Assembly (NCBI GenBank): GCA_958295855.1 | Contig: OY282383.1 | Span: 3,328,481-3,392,480, forward strand | From: an uncultured Poribacteria bacterium | GTDB taxonomy: Bacteria; Poribacteria; WGA-4E; WGA-3G | DNA length: 64,000 nucleotides | Direction of reading: 5' to 3' | Shown: positions 1-7,906 of the stretch, piece by piece | Layout of the letters: every line of letters starts with the position of its first letter | How positions within the stretch are numbered: position 1 is the first letter of the stretch | Position numbers and translations under genes: made by a program | The notes under the pieces: model-generated | What the model was told of the DNA's origin: nothing | What the model saw: the letters and a program-made list of their open reading frames with translations, nothing else | Database searches by the model: none

Positions 1-101
1 TCCATCACCGTCACGTTTGAATGCCCGAAGACCAGCTCTGTGAACGGTTGGGCATGCTCGACCATTACAAATTTGATTGGGTTATCGTATTGCTGTCTCA
101 T
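1..101 (-). CDS. 5' part of an unknown gene, runs off the window
   Basis: An ATG on the minus strand at 101 opens a frame that stays open to the window edge (33 codons). It begins MRQQYDNPIKFVMVEHAQPF. I do not recognise the family. There is no strong Shine-Dalgarno sequence in front of the ATG. It would be divergent from nothing nearby and is transcribed in the same direction as the SDR gene that follows. Only the short partial frame supports it. Confidence 0.4.
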   Translation of the reverse strand, partial: MRQQYDNPIKFVMVEHAQPFTELVFGHSNVTVM

Positions 102-161
102 ACAAGTATTATACCGTAGAATGTTTTGCCACGTCAACTTTTTCTAAGATATTCAGCGGCA

Positions 162-893
162 TTACCCACGTCCAACATAGAGCTGACCCACCGGTAACAC
201 CGTTGCCTCCAACATATTGATATTAGGCGGAAGGGTTGCCATGAGAACAGCAGCTTGTGCCAGATCGTCAACATCCATCATTGCTTCAACGGGTGCCTGT
301 GAACGATTTTGGTGGCGCTCTACGTAAGTGTTACCGGGTTGCAAACAACTCGCTGTGATGCCGTGCGGTCTGCCCTCCAGTGCCGTTACCTGTGTTAACC
401 CCCAGATACCGAATTTGCTGGCACTGTAAGGCGCGCTCCGGGGCCGAACGCGGTGTGCAGAGATGCTTCCGACGTTGATGATACGCCCGCCGGTGCCTTG
501 TGCCTTCATAATTTTTACTGCCTCACGTGTGCAGAGAAACGGCGCGCGAAGGTTCACACCGATAACCCAATCCCATGCCTCTGTTGAGAGCTCGTCTATG
601 GGGCCGCCATCAAATGCCCCTGCGTTGTTTACGAGGATGTCTAAGCGGCCATATTCAGCCATCGATTTTTCAAAGAGTGCCTTAATCTGTGCTTCATCCG
701 TTACATCGGTAGGCACGGTCAACACCGTCGCACCATCTGCGCGAAACTCATCCGCGGTCTGCTCAAGTAGTTCAGCATTCCTTGCGGCGATAGTAAGGCT
801 TGCGCCCTCAGCGGCAAGCCCTCTGGCAATGCCTTTTCCGATTCCCCTGTTTCCGCCAGTTACAATCGCGAATTTTCCATCTAGTTGTCCCAT
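162..893 (-). CDS. Short-chain dehydrogenase/reductase (SDR)
   Basis: Classical NAD(P)-dependent SDR of 243 residues, the normal length. The Rossmann glycine motif TGGNRGIG lies near the N-terminus, NNAG in the middle, and the catalytic Ser followed by YSASK (Tyr-x3-Lys) in the second half. The frame can be extended to 920, but the ATG at 893 has AGGAG seven bases upstream and starts MGQLDGKFAIVTGG, which is where SDRs normally begin, so I choose it. The substrate cannot be read from the sequence. It stands alone and is followed downstream by the unknown partial gene. Confidence 0.9.
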   Translation of the reverse strand: MGQLDGKFAIVTGGNRGIGKGIARGLAAEGASLTIAARNAELLEQTADEFRADGATVLTVPTDVTDEAQIKALFEKSMAEYGRLDILVNNAGAFDGGPIDELSTEAWDWVIGVNLRAPFLCTREAVKIMKAQGTGGRIINVGSISAHRVRPRSAPYSASKFGIWGLTQVTALEGRPHGITASCLQPGNTYVERHQNRSQAPVEAMMDVDDLAQAAVLMATLPPNINMLEATVLPVGQLYVGRG

Positions 894-985
894 TCTTAAT
901 TCTCCTGTATGTGAGTTCACTATAAGGATTCAGGTGTAGTTGTTGTGCGCGTTTTGTCTGAATGCACGTCGCTTATGGGCGCAGA

Positions 986-1022
986 GGCATATTACCCCTG
1001 CAAAGCAGGGGAAACTGATACC
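986..1022. repeat. GC-palindrome repeat (family A), copy 1
   Basis: Outer pair GGCAT...GATACC around the perfect stem CCCCTGC-AAA-GCAGGGG. It lies in the spacer upstream of the SDR gene and directly follows the dispersed motif GCACGTCGCTTATGGGC (964-980), a pairing seen again at 35646. Confidence 0.85.
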
Positions 1023-1162
1023 ATTACGCCGCAAATCACAGATTTCACGGATTTTCGTTGACTTTTGCCTAGAGTGGTGAGGTTTTAGAGAAACCTTTTC
1101 AACCCCACCTACATGCTACGCTAGGGACTTGTAGTGCGAGCATCTCCTGCCTCACCCACTTT

Positions 1163-1861
1163 TTATGAAAACCATTCGGCCAATAGAACTTCTGTTCTAA
1201 CCGCTTGCACCGTGTCACCAGCGAGGCGCATCGCTGATATATGTGCATGCAAAAACGCCACATCCTCAGCCGTATCTATGTCATACCATGGCGGCAGAAG
1301 CCCCAGCGTTGCCTCCGCCGAACGGACACGCGCGACGGTCTGTTGAAAAACCTGTGCAGTGCTCCACGCGATGTCCTCAAAGATGAATGGCACCGTCGCT
1401 CCCACGTTACTCGCAGAAAACCCGATGAGGTAATAGCCTCCATCCACACCCGGCCCGATAACAATATCCCGCGAGTCAAGTATCACACGTGCCTGAGAGA
1501 TATACGAAAGCGGTAACGTAGGGCTGTCTGAGCCAACGAGTAAAATCTTGGCGTATTCCTGTTCGTTTGCCCACTGCGTTGCCGAAGTGAGCCTCGTCCC
1601 GAGCTCATCCCCCATTTGCGGAATGTAGATAACGTCTTTCCCGATTAACGCCTGTAAATCCGATTGGCTCCCCGATGGTGTATACGCGATGACAAGAGCT
1701 ACGTTAGGAAGTTCTGCAAGTGTTTCACACCAATCCACGAGGAATGCACGGTATAACGAAGCCGCTTGTTCGGGTGAAAACGTTGGTATGAGCCGCGTCT
1801 TGACCTGGTTCGGCCTCGGCTTCTTAGCGAAAACAATGATGCAAGTACTCACTGGTAACAT
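1163..1861 (-). CDS. DUF2064 / TIGR04282-type glycosyltransferase-like protein
   Basis: A 232-residue GT-A-fold nucleotidyl/glycosyltransferase-like protein of the DUF2064 family. Visible features are the N-terminal IIVFAKKPRPNQVKTRL (the KxPxxGxVKTRL-like nucleotide-binding loop), LVGSDSPTLP (the acidic metal-binding GSDxP motif) and GPGVDGGYYLIG. Members have been linked to arsenosugar biosynthesis (TIGR04282), but no radical SAM partner is next to it here, so the substrate is open. The ATG at 1861 has AAGGA touching it; a GTG three codons on (1852) has that AAGGA at nine bases and may be the true start. Confidence 0.85.
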   Translation of the reverse strand: MLPVSTCIIVFAKKPRPNQVKTRLIPTFSPEQAASLYRAFLVDWCETLAELPNVALVIAYTPSGSQSDLQALIGKDVIYIPQMGDELGTRLTSATQWANEQEYAKILLVGSDSPTLPLSYISQARVILDSRDIVIGPGVDGGYYLIGFSASNVGATVPFIFEDIAWSTAQVFQQTVARVRSAEATLGLLPPWYDIDTAEDVAFLHAHISAMRLAGDTVQAVRTEVLLAEWFS

Positions 1862-1943
1862 TCCTTATTTTCATGGCTTTATTCCTATAGCGGCTGGGGC
1901 GCAACATCCATCGGATTCCAGAAGCGTGCAGTTTCTATTCCGT

Positions 1944-1985
1944 ATGACACAGAGTTCTGTCAGATCTTTTATATCGGCGAGTTTG
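1944..1985. repeat. Dispersed repeat ending in TCGGCGAG, copy 1
   Basis: The stretch beginning ATGACACAGAGTTCTGTCA is repeated almost unchanged at 6857-6895, next to the duplicated DarT locus. It contains the inverted repeat GACACAGAGTTCTGTC. Confidence 0.6.
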
Positions 1986-2044
1986 GGGCTGATGTCTTTT
2001 TTCTGACATAGCCCCGCCTTCCGCTCACAAGCACCACCTCATGT

Positions 2045-2521
2045 TTATTCTGTCTCCTCAATCTCAGTCAAATCTTCCACATCAGCGAGGTCGGCAAGCA
2101 GCTTTGTATAGTTCCTCAGTGCTACCTGCAATTCGCGCAGTTCCTGTCGAAATGCGTTGCAGTCTTCTGGATTGTCAAACGCCCCTTGTTCACTTAGTCT
2201 GTGCCACTTCGCAGTAAACGGTCGAATCACCTGATTTAGAACGATGACAGCAATGCGTGTAAAATGGATGCACGATCTGCCATGTGTCTTAAGTGTTTCC
2301 CTAGTCAGCGCAAAGAGGGCGTAGACGCTGTCTAAGGCAGTTTGCTCAATGCCCTCGTCATCAGGAAGCGGTTGCGTCGTGATGCGAGTCAACAACTCAA
2401 TGTAAAGATCCCATGCCGCATCCTTGTCGGGATCTGACGGATGCCATTCCATTTCCATTACCGGGGTTTTCACCTTTAAACCGGTAAGATTCCATTTTTC
2501 AAATAGGTCTTGGAGGCGCAT
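2045..2521 (-). CDS. Uncharacterised conserved protein, 158 aa
   Basis: A largely alpha-helical protein with conserved-looking blocks (AAWDLYIELLTRITTQPLP, then LNQVIRPFTAKWHRL). I believe related stand-alone proteins occur in many bacterial genomes but I cannot name a function. The ATG has AAGGGG about seven bases upstream. No signal peptide or membrane segment is visible, and the C-terminus is acidic (VEDLTEIEETE). It lies directly next to the right end of the decayed tnpB element, whose boundary is 36 bases from its start codon, so the element may sit in this gene's promoter. Confidence 0.6.
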   Translation of the reverse strand: MRLQDLFEKWNLTGLKVKTPVMEMEWHPSDPDKDAAWDLYIELLTRITTQPLPDDEGIEQTALDSVYALFALTRETLKTHGRSCIHFTRIAVIVLNQVIRPFTAKWHRLSEQGAFDNPEDCNAFRQELRELQVALRNYTKLLADLADVEDLTEIEETE

Positions 2522-2626
2522 TTTGTGAACCCCTTTCTTGCGTGGTATGTGTGTCTAGTGATATACTCCCCCAGCTGAAGCAGTGGGGAAACCTCTTACC
2601 CCGTGCCAGCAAGGTGGATTGTGGTA

Positions 2627-3840
2627 TCAACAAGGGGTGCTCGCCGAGGCGAGTCTTATACCCTCTCCGCCAAAGGTTGATATCCCAACCTTAAGAATGT
2701 TTATTGCAGCGTTGACATCTCTATCATGCAGGGTTTTACACACATGACAATACCACTCCCGGTCTTTGAGTTCCAGAAACATCACACGCTGTCCACAATT
2801 GTGGCATATCGGTGTGGTAGGCTCCCAACGCCCTATGGTTTCCACACGCTTGCATCGTTTGTATGCTTGCCACCGTATCTTTTGCATGAACTCTCCGAAG
2901 CCGAGGTCAGAGATTTTCTTCCCCCAGAGGCGTTTCATACCTTTGAGGTTTAAGTCCTCGAAGAAACATACGTCAAACAGACGGACAAGATGCAATGCCA
3001 GTTTCCAGTGATGGTCTTCGCGTTGCCTCGTAATCTTGCGGTGTGTTCGGGCGTAGTGTTTGCGTGCGCGTTCACGATTGTGACTACCGCGCTTTTTTCG
3101 AGACAACGCGCGATTCGCTTTTGCAACCTTGTTAGCAGACTTTTTATAGAATTGTGGCGATGGGTATTTCTTACCATCAGAACAGGTGAGAAAGGTTTTG
3201 AGACCGAAATCAAACCCAGCGGCCTTACCCATCTTCGGTTCGGGACTCAAGCCTTCGTCATCTGTCACGATGGACAGATACCAATCGCCCAGTGTGTCAC
3301 GTTTGATGGTAACACGCTTCACGTTGCCTTCAAAATCACGATGCTTCCAAAAACGATACCAAGTTGTGAACGAAAAGTGAACAACTTTTTTATTTCTTAC
3401 ATTCGTTTGTTGAGACGTATTTTGGCAACAGGCACACGTCTTTTGTCACACAATTTTTCAGAGATGGTTTCTATTTTCACCATCGAGCCATCAAACGTCA
3501 TGGAGCGATATTTACGCCAACCTTTGAATTTCGGGGGACGCTTCGCCCGGCGCTCAAAGAAGTTAATATAGCCACGCTCAATGCGTTTCAGGCACTCTTG
3601 CAAAGCCCACGAGTAAGGTTTCTTCCAGGGCGCGTATTTCGGAAGACGCTTCAACTTCGTCAGGTGTTTGGCGAGGCGATAGTAATTCGCGCGTTTGTAA
3701 CCTTCATACTTCCCGTAGATACGGTAGTGCCTACGGGACAAAGCAACAAAGTGGTTATGCACCTGACTGAGGAGACGCGTGTTAGACATCAAATGCCTAT
3801 TACGCTTATGAGATTGTATTTTGTATTTAAAGGTTCGCAT
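2627..3840 (-). pseudogene. tnpB: tnpB pseudogene (RNA-guided nuclease of IS200/IS605), frameshifted
   Basis: Two frames make up the gene: 3840-3397 (start MRTFKYKIQSHKRNRH) and 3322-2627. Together they cover the whole 390-residue TnpB of the intact copy. The RuvC motifs FDFGLKT, FFEDLNLKG and HDRDVNAA and the four zinc-finger cysteines are all still present in the second frame. The break is a net 41-base insertion at 3359-3400, which is a hairpin repeat with a T-run also found at 50532. The catalytic half could only be translated from an internal start, so I call it a pseudogene. Protein identity to the intact copy is high, so the damage looks recent. Confidence 0.88.
3359..3400. repeat. AAGTTGT hairpin repeat with T-run (family H), copy 1
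   Basis: AAGTTGT...ACAACTT stem followed by TTTTTTATTTCTTA. The same structure and tail occur at 50532-50572. It is the insertion that breaks tnpB here: the intact copy has only 12 bases at the corresponding position. Confidence 0.75.
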
Positions 3841-3935
3841 TGTTTGCTCCAGCATTGTTCCCGTTTGCATACGGCTGCGGTCTTACCGCGCCTTGCGACG
3901 CGGATGATATTCACTACCAACAATGCTGTGAGTAT

Positions 3936-3964
3936 TATACACTATTTTGCAAAGTCATGCAATG
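3936..3964 (-). promoter_or_regulatory. tnpB promoter of the decayed element
   Basis: On the minus strand, TTGCAT, 17 bases, TATAAT, identical to the promoter of the intact element at 36022-36050. A repeat insertion abuts the -35 box, so any upstream element has been displaced. Confidence 0.65.
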
Positions 3965-3997
3965 GTAGAATCCCCTGCTTTGCAGGGGTTTCATACC
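3963..3997. repeat. GC-palindrome repeat (family A) in the IS left end
   Basis: GGTAGAA, CCCCTGC-TTT-GCAGGGG, TTTCATACC. It is absent at the same place in the intact element (between GCAAAAAA and TTGCATGAC), so it inserted after the two copies separated. Confidence 0.85.
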
Positions 3998-4028
3998 AAT
4001 AATGAGAGGAATTCTTCACTATTTTCAA

Positions 4029-4059
4029 GCCGTTTACCACTATCAAAGATAGTGGTGAC
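4029..4059. repeat. CACTAT palindrome repeat (family B), copy 1
   Basis: CCACTATC-AAA-GATAGTGG stem with the flanks seen in the other family B copies. It lies within the same 109-base extra segment of the decayed IS left end. A half-site (TTCACTATTTTCAAG) precedes it at 4014. Confidence 0.7.
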
Positions 4060-4257
4060 TGCCTGTGGTGAATACCTTTTTTGCGTTTTCTACAGCCCCA
4101 CGCTGAAGCATGGGGTTTTGAAAACGGGGAGTTGATAAAATCTGTCTTAACGGGGTGTCTATAGGTGTCCTTGGGGGCACCTGCAGCTGTGGAAAATCCC
4201 ACGCTTTGTATTAATCTTACCCTATACCGATTGAAGTGTCAACTTAAAAATTTCAGT

Positions 4258-6114
4258 TTATCGGAGGGGTAGGGTGAGTTGATGTAGAGTAGGTTCAGTT
4301 GGCAGAAGTTGTGCTTTGCCTGTTAGGAATGCAAGGTAACTGTCTCTATCTTGGAGTGCCTGTTCATCGATTAATTCGTTTTTGGACAGTGCAACAAATA
4401 AGGCCGCGGCGCGCGCTTGGCAATTGATCGAGCGATTCGGATTGAAGACGATATCTGAAAAACCTTGAAATGCTTCGAGTTCTCGCATGAAATCTGTTTT
4501 TTGCTGGTACAACGCAGTTATGTACAACCAGTCGTAGAAAGCCGTTTTAGGTTCGGTAGGAAAATCTTCACCGCAGAAGTTAAAAGCGATGAGTTCCTCC
4601 GAATTTCGCAACCTTTCGTCTGTTTTCGCGGCGCGGCTTGGCACCGAATAGAGTTCGTGATAGGGACCCCCATTTTCAAATACCTTGCTTCCCTGATACG
4701 CACACTCCACGCTCATCGTCTGTCCACTTGGTGTTTTCAAGGGCAGATTAAAAGCATTCAATGCAACTCCGCGACGTGATGCCGATTTTCCCGAGACTTC
4801 CAAAATCGGGGCGATTCCCTGCTTTTCGGCAGCTTCATGTAAGGAGACGATGGACTTTTGCAGCTGCGATTTTGCAAAGCCGGGGTACCATTTGAACTCT
4901 ATATCTATTGTTTCAACATACGGAAATTCGTTGAGATTGGGAATAAAAATAGGGCGTTTTGCCATTGTTCCTAGTTCCTGCTGGGATTCACATTGTCTGG
5001 ATTCGAAATATCGCGGGTTAGCGCAAAATTTTTGAGAATAAGCCTCTGGGTTGTCCTTGGACCATGTTTGCAAAGCAGTGTCATCATAAAAGTGGACTTC
5101 ATTGATGTACTCTGCTGGAATTGTGTCAAATACGAGAACTTCCGCTTGTGGATGTGTTGGGTAATTCTCGGGTATTTGCAGGGAGTGGCGCTGGTAAACT
5201 TTCCCTCTTATGTCGCGGTAATCATCTACAAACATACCTTCTAACACATCAGGTTTTTTCCGATCTTCCAAATCAACCTCCCGGATAGCATTAGAAGCCG
5301 CATTTTCTTTGCAAAATGCGCACACAAATTCCCATAATATTTTTGCATCAAGAACCAAAACAACCCATTGGGAATCGTTTGCCTCCTGAGCCTTTTTTTT
5401 CTCCTCTCTAATACTATAGAACATTTTGTCGTTTGGAAAACTGATGCTCAAGCAATTTGCTTGTGGACACCTGTCCAATCGCTTATCGTCATTGAACAAA
5501 AACTGTTGTCCGTGTTTTTTCAGAACACTCTTCCCTAGCAAGCCTTGTCGTAGAATACTATGCAGGTTTTCGATTCGAGTAAAATGGCAAAGTGTTGTTA
5601 TTCCGCGCTCCTTGCAAATCCTTTGTATTTGGGATGCACGGTTTGAGAGCTCAGCCTTTTCTTCAGGGAGGGCCCTGTCCCTTCCGGTTCTACGTGGTGG
5701 ATACACGAGGATGGGTAGTTCTAGCCCGGCGAGCGTGGCGTGTATTATCCTGTCTACCACGCCCCAGTTGAGCCCACCATGCCCGCATCCGAGAGGTGGG
5801 ATGGCGATGGACTTGAGGCGGTGTGCGTTCTCGCGTATCTTCTCGAGTCCCTGACTTATCCATGGGTACTGGCTAGGGTTTCGCCAGTGGTCTTTTGTTG
5901 GGAAGAGCAGGTACTGCCCTCCCATCGTCTCGACAGGGTGCCCCGGCTTCATCTCACCAGCTTTGCACAGTTTTTTGTAGCGTGCGAACAACTCTGGGCA
6001 CCGTTCGCGCGCTGTCTTGGCGATGCCTCCTCCCATCACGCCAACGCAGTTGACTGGGACAGTGATGGTTTTCGCCTCGGTGGCGAACAGGTTGCCTTGT
6101 ACATACTTTATCAT
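4258..6114 (-). CDS. Macrodomain-DarT-NADAR fusion (single-chain toxin-antitoxin)
   Basis: A 618-residue protein with three parts. Residues 1-140 are a DarG-like macrodomain (VNCVGVMGGGIA, FPTKDHWR, IPPLGCGHGGL). Residues 155-375 are a DarT DNA ADP-ribosyltransferase (CHFTRIENLHSILRQGLL; likely catalytic Glu325 in HPQAEVLVFD). Residues 384-618 are the DarT1-associated NADAR antitoxin (MAKRPIFIP, NPNRSINCQARAAALF). DarT modifies DNA bases with ADP-ribose, and DarG-type macrodomains and NADAR proteins remove the modification. I choose the ATG at 6114 because AAAGGAGGT stands six bases upstream. The frame runs on to 6504, but upstream it is partly an out-of-frame WD40 remnant. In the paralogue at 7021-9663 the macrodomain is absent and toxin and antitoxin are separate genes. 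Here the DarT tail is lost and the toxin joins the antitoxin in frame. Whether the toxin is active is unknown. Confidence 0.85.
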   Translation of the reverse strand: MIKYVQGNLFATEAKTITVPVNCVGVMGGGIAKTARERCPELFARYKKLCKAGEMKPGHPVETMGGQYLLFPTKDHWRNPSQYPWISQGLEKIRENAHRLKSIAIPPLGCGHGGLNWGVVDRIIHATLAGLELPILVYPPRRTGRDRALPEEKAELSNRASQIQRICKERGITTLCHFTRIENLHSILRQGLLGKSVLKKHGQQFLFNDDKRLDRCPQANCLSISFPNDKMFYSIREEKKKAQEANDSQWVVLVLDAKILWEFVCAFCKENAASNAIREVDLEDRKKPDVLEGMFVDDYRDIRGKVYQRHSLQIPENYPTHPQAEVLVFDTIPAEYINEVHFYDDTALQTWSKDNPEAYSQKFCANPRYFESRQCESQQELGTMAKRPIFIPNLNEFPYVETIDIEFKWYPGFAKSQLQKSIVSLHEAAEKQGIAPILEVSGKSASRRGVALNAFNLPLKTPSGQTMSVECAYQGSKVFENGGPYHELYSVPSRAAKTDERLRNSEELIAFNFCGEDFPTEPKTAFYDWLYITALYQQKTDFMRELEAFQGFSDIVFNPNRSINCQARAAALFVALSKNELIDEQALQDRDSYLAFLTGKAQLLPTEPTLHQLTLPLR

Positions 6115-6634
6115 TGTCTTACCTCCTTTTGGAATAGGTACAGATGGCGCGGTAGACACCGACATAGACGAGGTATCTAAATCCCATAGCAGAACCGTAC
6201 CATCCTCACTCCCACTCGCGAGGGTGCGACCGTCAGGTCTGATTCTCAATTCCACTGGCAAGAATGCACCTATCACCTTGGAACGCAACGCTGTCGACGC
6301 TGCAGTCAGAAAAGTTCGCCTGTAGACTTTTGAGGTGCACGTCACGTTTCGCATCCCATAGCCGCACGGTACTATCTTTACCTCCGCTGGCGAGGAATCG
6401 TCCATTTGGGGAGTAGGCAATGGAAGAGACAGAACCCTTATGCTCTGTGAGTAAGTCAAGTTCTTTACCCGTGTGCGCGTCATATATCCAAATACCAAAC
6501 CCACTGGCTACTGCCAATCGAGTGCCATCGGGGGAAAACTGGATGCCATTTATTGTACCCGTAACGCAGCGGGCTCTAGCACCTTTAGGTAAATTCCGTT
6601 GGGTGTAATTTTGGGTGGAGTGATTTGTTTTCAT
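6115..6634 (-). pseudogene. WD40-repeat N-terminal part of a WD40-DarT gene, shortened and frameshifted
   Basis: The frame starting at 6634 (MKTNHSTQNYTQRNLPKG) matches the N-terminus of the intact WD40-DarT at 9663 and has about two and a half WD repeats (GIWIYDAHTGKEL, VRLWDAKRD). The middle four blades present in the paralogue are missing. The last blade (PDGRTLASGSEDGTVLLWDL) is in a different frame, shifted near 6240, where AATCAGACCTGACGG here corresponds to ATTCAGTCCTGACGG in the other copy. The start has a good AAAGGAG ribosome site. Read-through would give a 133-residue fragment. The last-blade frame flows directly into the macrodomain ORF. Confidence 0.75.
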
Positions 6635-7020
6635 AGATTAAGTCTCCTTTTAATAGATTTTCACACCTCGCCGATAATACTATATATTCAAGTCTACCCC
6701 AATATCCAGCCGGTTTCAAGTTTTTTGGGTTAATTATTTGAATGTCCTATCTCAAATTTACAAATGAGAATCTTGTTAGGTGATTCAGAGTTTTCTTAAG
6801 CATAATGCCGCGTTGGGCCTAAAGAACGGTAAAAAGAACACTGCTACCGATCCTCATGACACAGAGTTCTGTCACATCTTTTATTTCGGCGAGGTTGCAG
6901 AATTGGACAATCTCAATCTTTTTTAACTCTTAACTTTACCCTATACCGATTGAAGTGTCAACTTAAAAATTTCAGTTTACCAGAGGGGTAGGGTGAGTTG
7001 ATGTGGAGTCGGTTCCTGTT
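6635..7020. other. Duplicated spacer between the two DarT copies
   Basis: No gene. 6661-6855 repeats 9668-9866 (upstream region plus the last codons and stop of the DUF2007 gene). 6857-6895 is the GACACAGAG repeat. 6940-7015 repeats the 3' flank 4215-4290 (TACCCTATACCGATTGAAGT). These joints mark the tandem duplication. A 28-base direct repeat starting GTAGGGTGAGTTGATG occurs at 6989 and again at 7053. Confidence 0.8.
6674..6702 (-). promoter_or_regulatory. Promoter of the decayed WD40-DarT copy
   Basis: Minus strand TTGGGG, 17 bases, TATTAT, in the duplicated upstream region. The corresponding box at 9683-9711 is TTGCGG, 17 bases, TATTAT, so the -10 and spacing are conserved between copies. 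Confidence 0.5.
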
Positions 7021-7749
7021 TCATCTCATCGACGACCGCGGGGCTATTCCTGGTAGGGTGAGTTGATGTGGAGTCGGTTCAGTTGGCAGAAGTTGTGCTT
7101 TGCCTGTTAGGAGTGCAAGGTAACTGTCTTTGTCTTGGAGTATCTGTTCATCGATTAATTCGTTTTTGGACAGCGCAACAAATAAAGCCGCGGCGCGCGC
7201 TTGGCAATTGATCGAGCGATTCGGATTGAAGACGATATCTGAAAAACCTTGAAATGCTTCGAGTTCTCGCATGAAATCTGTTTTTTGCTGGTACAGCGCA
7301 GTTATGTACAACCAGTCGTAGAAAGCCGTTTTGGGTTCGGTAGGAAAATCTTCACCGAAGAAGCTAAAAGCAACTAACTCTCCCGAATTTCGCAACCTTT
7401 CGTCTGTTTTCGCGGCGCGGCTTGGCACCGAATAGAGTTCGTGATAGGGACCCCCATTTTCAAATACCTTGCTTCCCTGATACGCACACTCCACGCTCAT
7501 CGTCTGTCCACTTGGTGTTTTCAAAGGCAGATTAAAAGCACTCAATGCAACTCCGCGACGTGATGCTGATTTTCCCGAGATTTCCAAAATCAGGGCGATC
7601 CCCTGCTTTTCGGCAGCTTCATGTAAGGAGACAATGGACTTTTGCAGCTGCGATTTTGCAAAGCCGGGGTACCATTTGAACTCTATATCTATTGTTTCAA
7701 CATACGGGAATTCGTTGGGATTGGGAATAAAAATAGGACGTTTTGCCAT
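7021..7749 (-). CDS. DarT1-associated NADAR-type antitoxin
   Basis: A 242-residue protein I recognise as the DarT1-associated NADAR antitoxin family. The N-terminus is MAKRPIFIPNPNEFPYVET, then FKWYPGFAKSQLQKS, FYDWLYITALYQ and NPNRSINCQARAAALF. NADAR proteins of this type remove ADP-ribose from guanine in DNA and so counter the toxin. It is nearly identical to residues 384-610 of the fused copy. The ATG at 7749 has AGGAG nine bases upstream; an upstream TTG at 7758 is too close to it. It follows the toxin gene by 93 bases on the same strand, the usual toxin-then-antitoxin order. The C-terminal tail (PGIAPRSSMR) differs from the other copy because of a local direct repeat. Confidence 0.87.
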   Translation of the reverse strand: MAKRPIFIPNPNEFPYVETIDIEFKWYPGFAKSQLQKSIVSLHEAAEKQGIALILEISGKSASRRGVALSAFNLPLKTPSGQTMSVECAYQGSKVFENGGPYHELYSVPSRAAKTDERLRNSGELVAFSFFGEDFPTEPKTAFYDWLYITALYQQKTDFMRELEAFQGFSDIVFNPNRSINCQARAAALFVALSKNELIDEQILQDKDSYLALLTGKAQLLPTEPTPHQLTLPGIAPRSSMR

Positions 7750-7807
7750 AGTTCTCAACTCCTAAAAAGGTATATCATCCTCATCAATCAGGTCTGAAAG
7801 AGGAATG

Positions 7808-7906
7808 TAGTCAACATTGTTCTCAGGGGTGTACGGCATCCACTAAACCTCTCTTTCGCAACCGCTATCGTCAAGCACATCAACATTGTTCTCAGGGGTG
7901 TACGGT
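7808..7906. repeat. Short direct repeat at the toxin 3' end
   Basis: The 23-base block beginning ACATTGTTCTCAGGGGTG occurs at 7808 and 7884. The first toxin tail reads IPYTPENNVD and is re-encoded after the stop, so the present toxin C-terminus was probably created by a local duplication. Confidence 0.6.

Larger units (their letters stand above)
2557..4134 (-). mobile_element. IS200/IS605-type element, tnpB only, decayed copy
   Basis: Aligns end to end with the intact element at 35961-37388. The left end (TTTAT, then CAACTCCC, and the ACCCCATGCTTCAGCGTGGGG hairpin) is at 4134. The right end (CCCCACTGCTTCAGCTGGGG, then GAGTATATCACT) is at 2557. Both copies have exactly 70 bases between the tnpB stop and the right end. 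This copy is 150 bases longer: 109 extra bases in the left end (two palindromic repeats) and 41 extra inside tnpB. No tnpA (Y1 transposase) is present, so movement would need help in trans. Confidence 0.85.

Noticed and set aside
6115..6504. N-terminal 130 codons of the long frame before the macrodomain (748-codon frame)
   Set aside because: The first part is an out-of-frame reading of WD40 sequence (the true frame starts at 6634). The ATG at 6114 has a perfect ribosome site.
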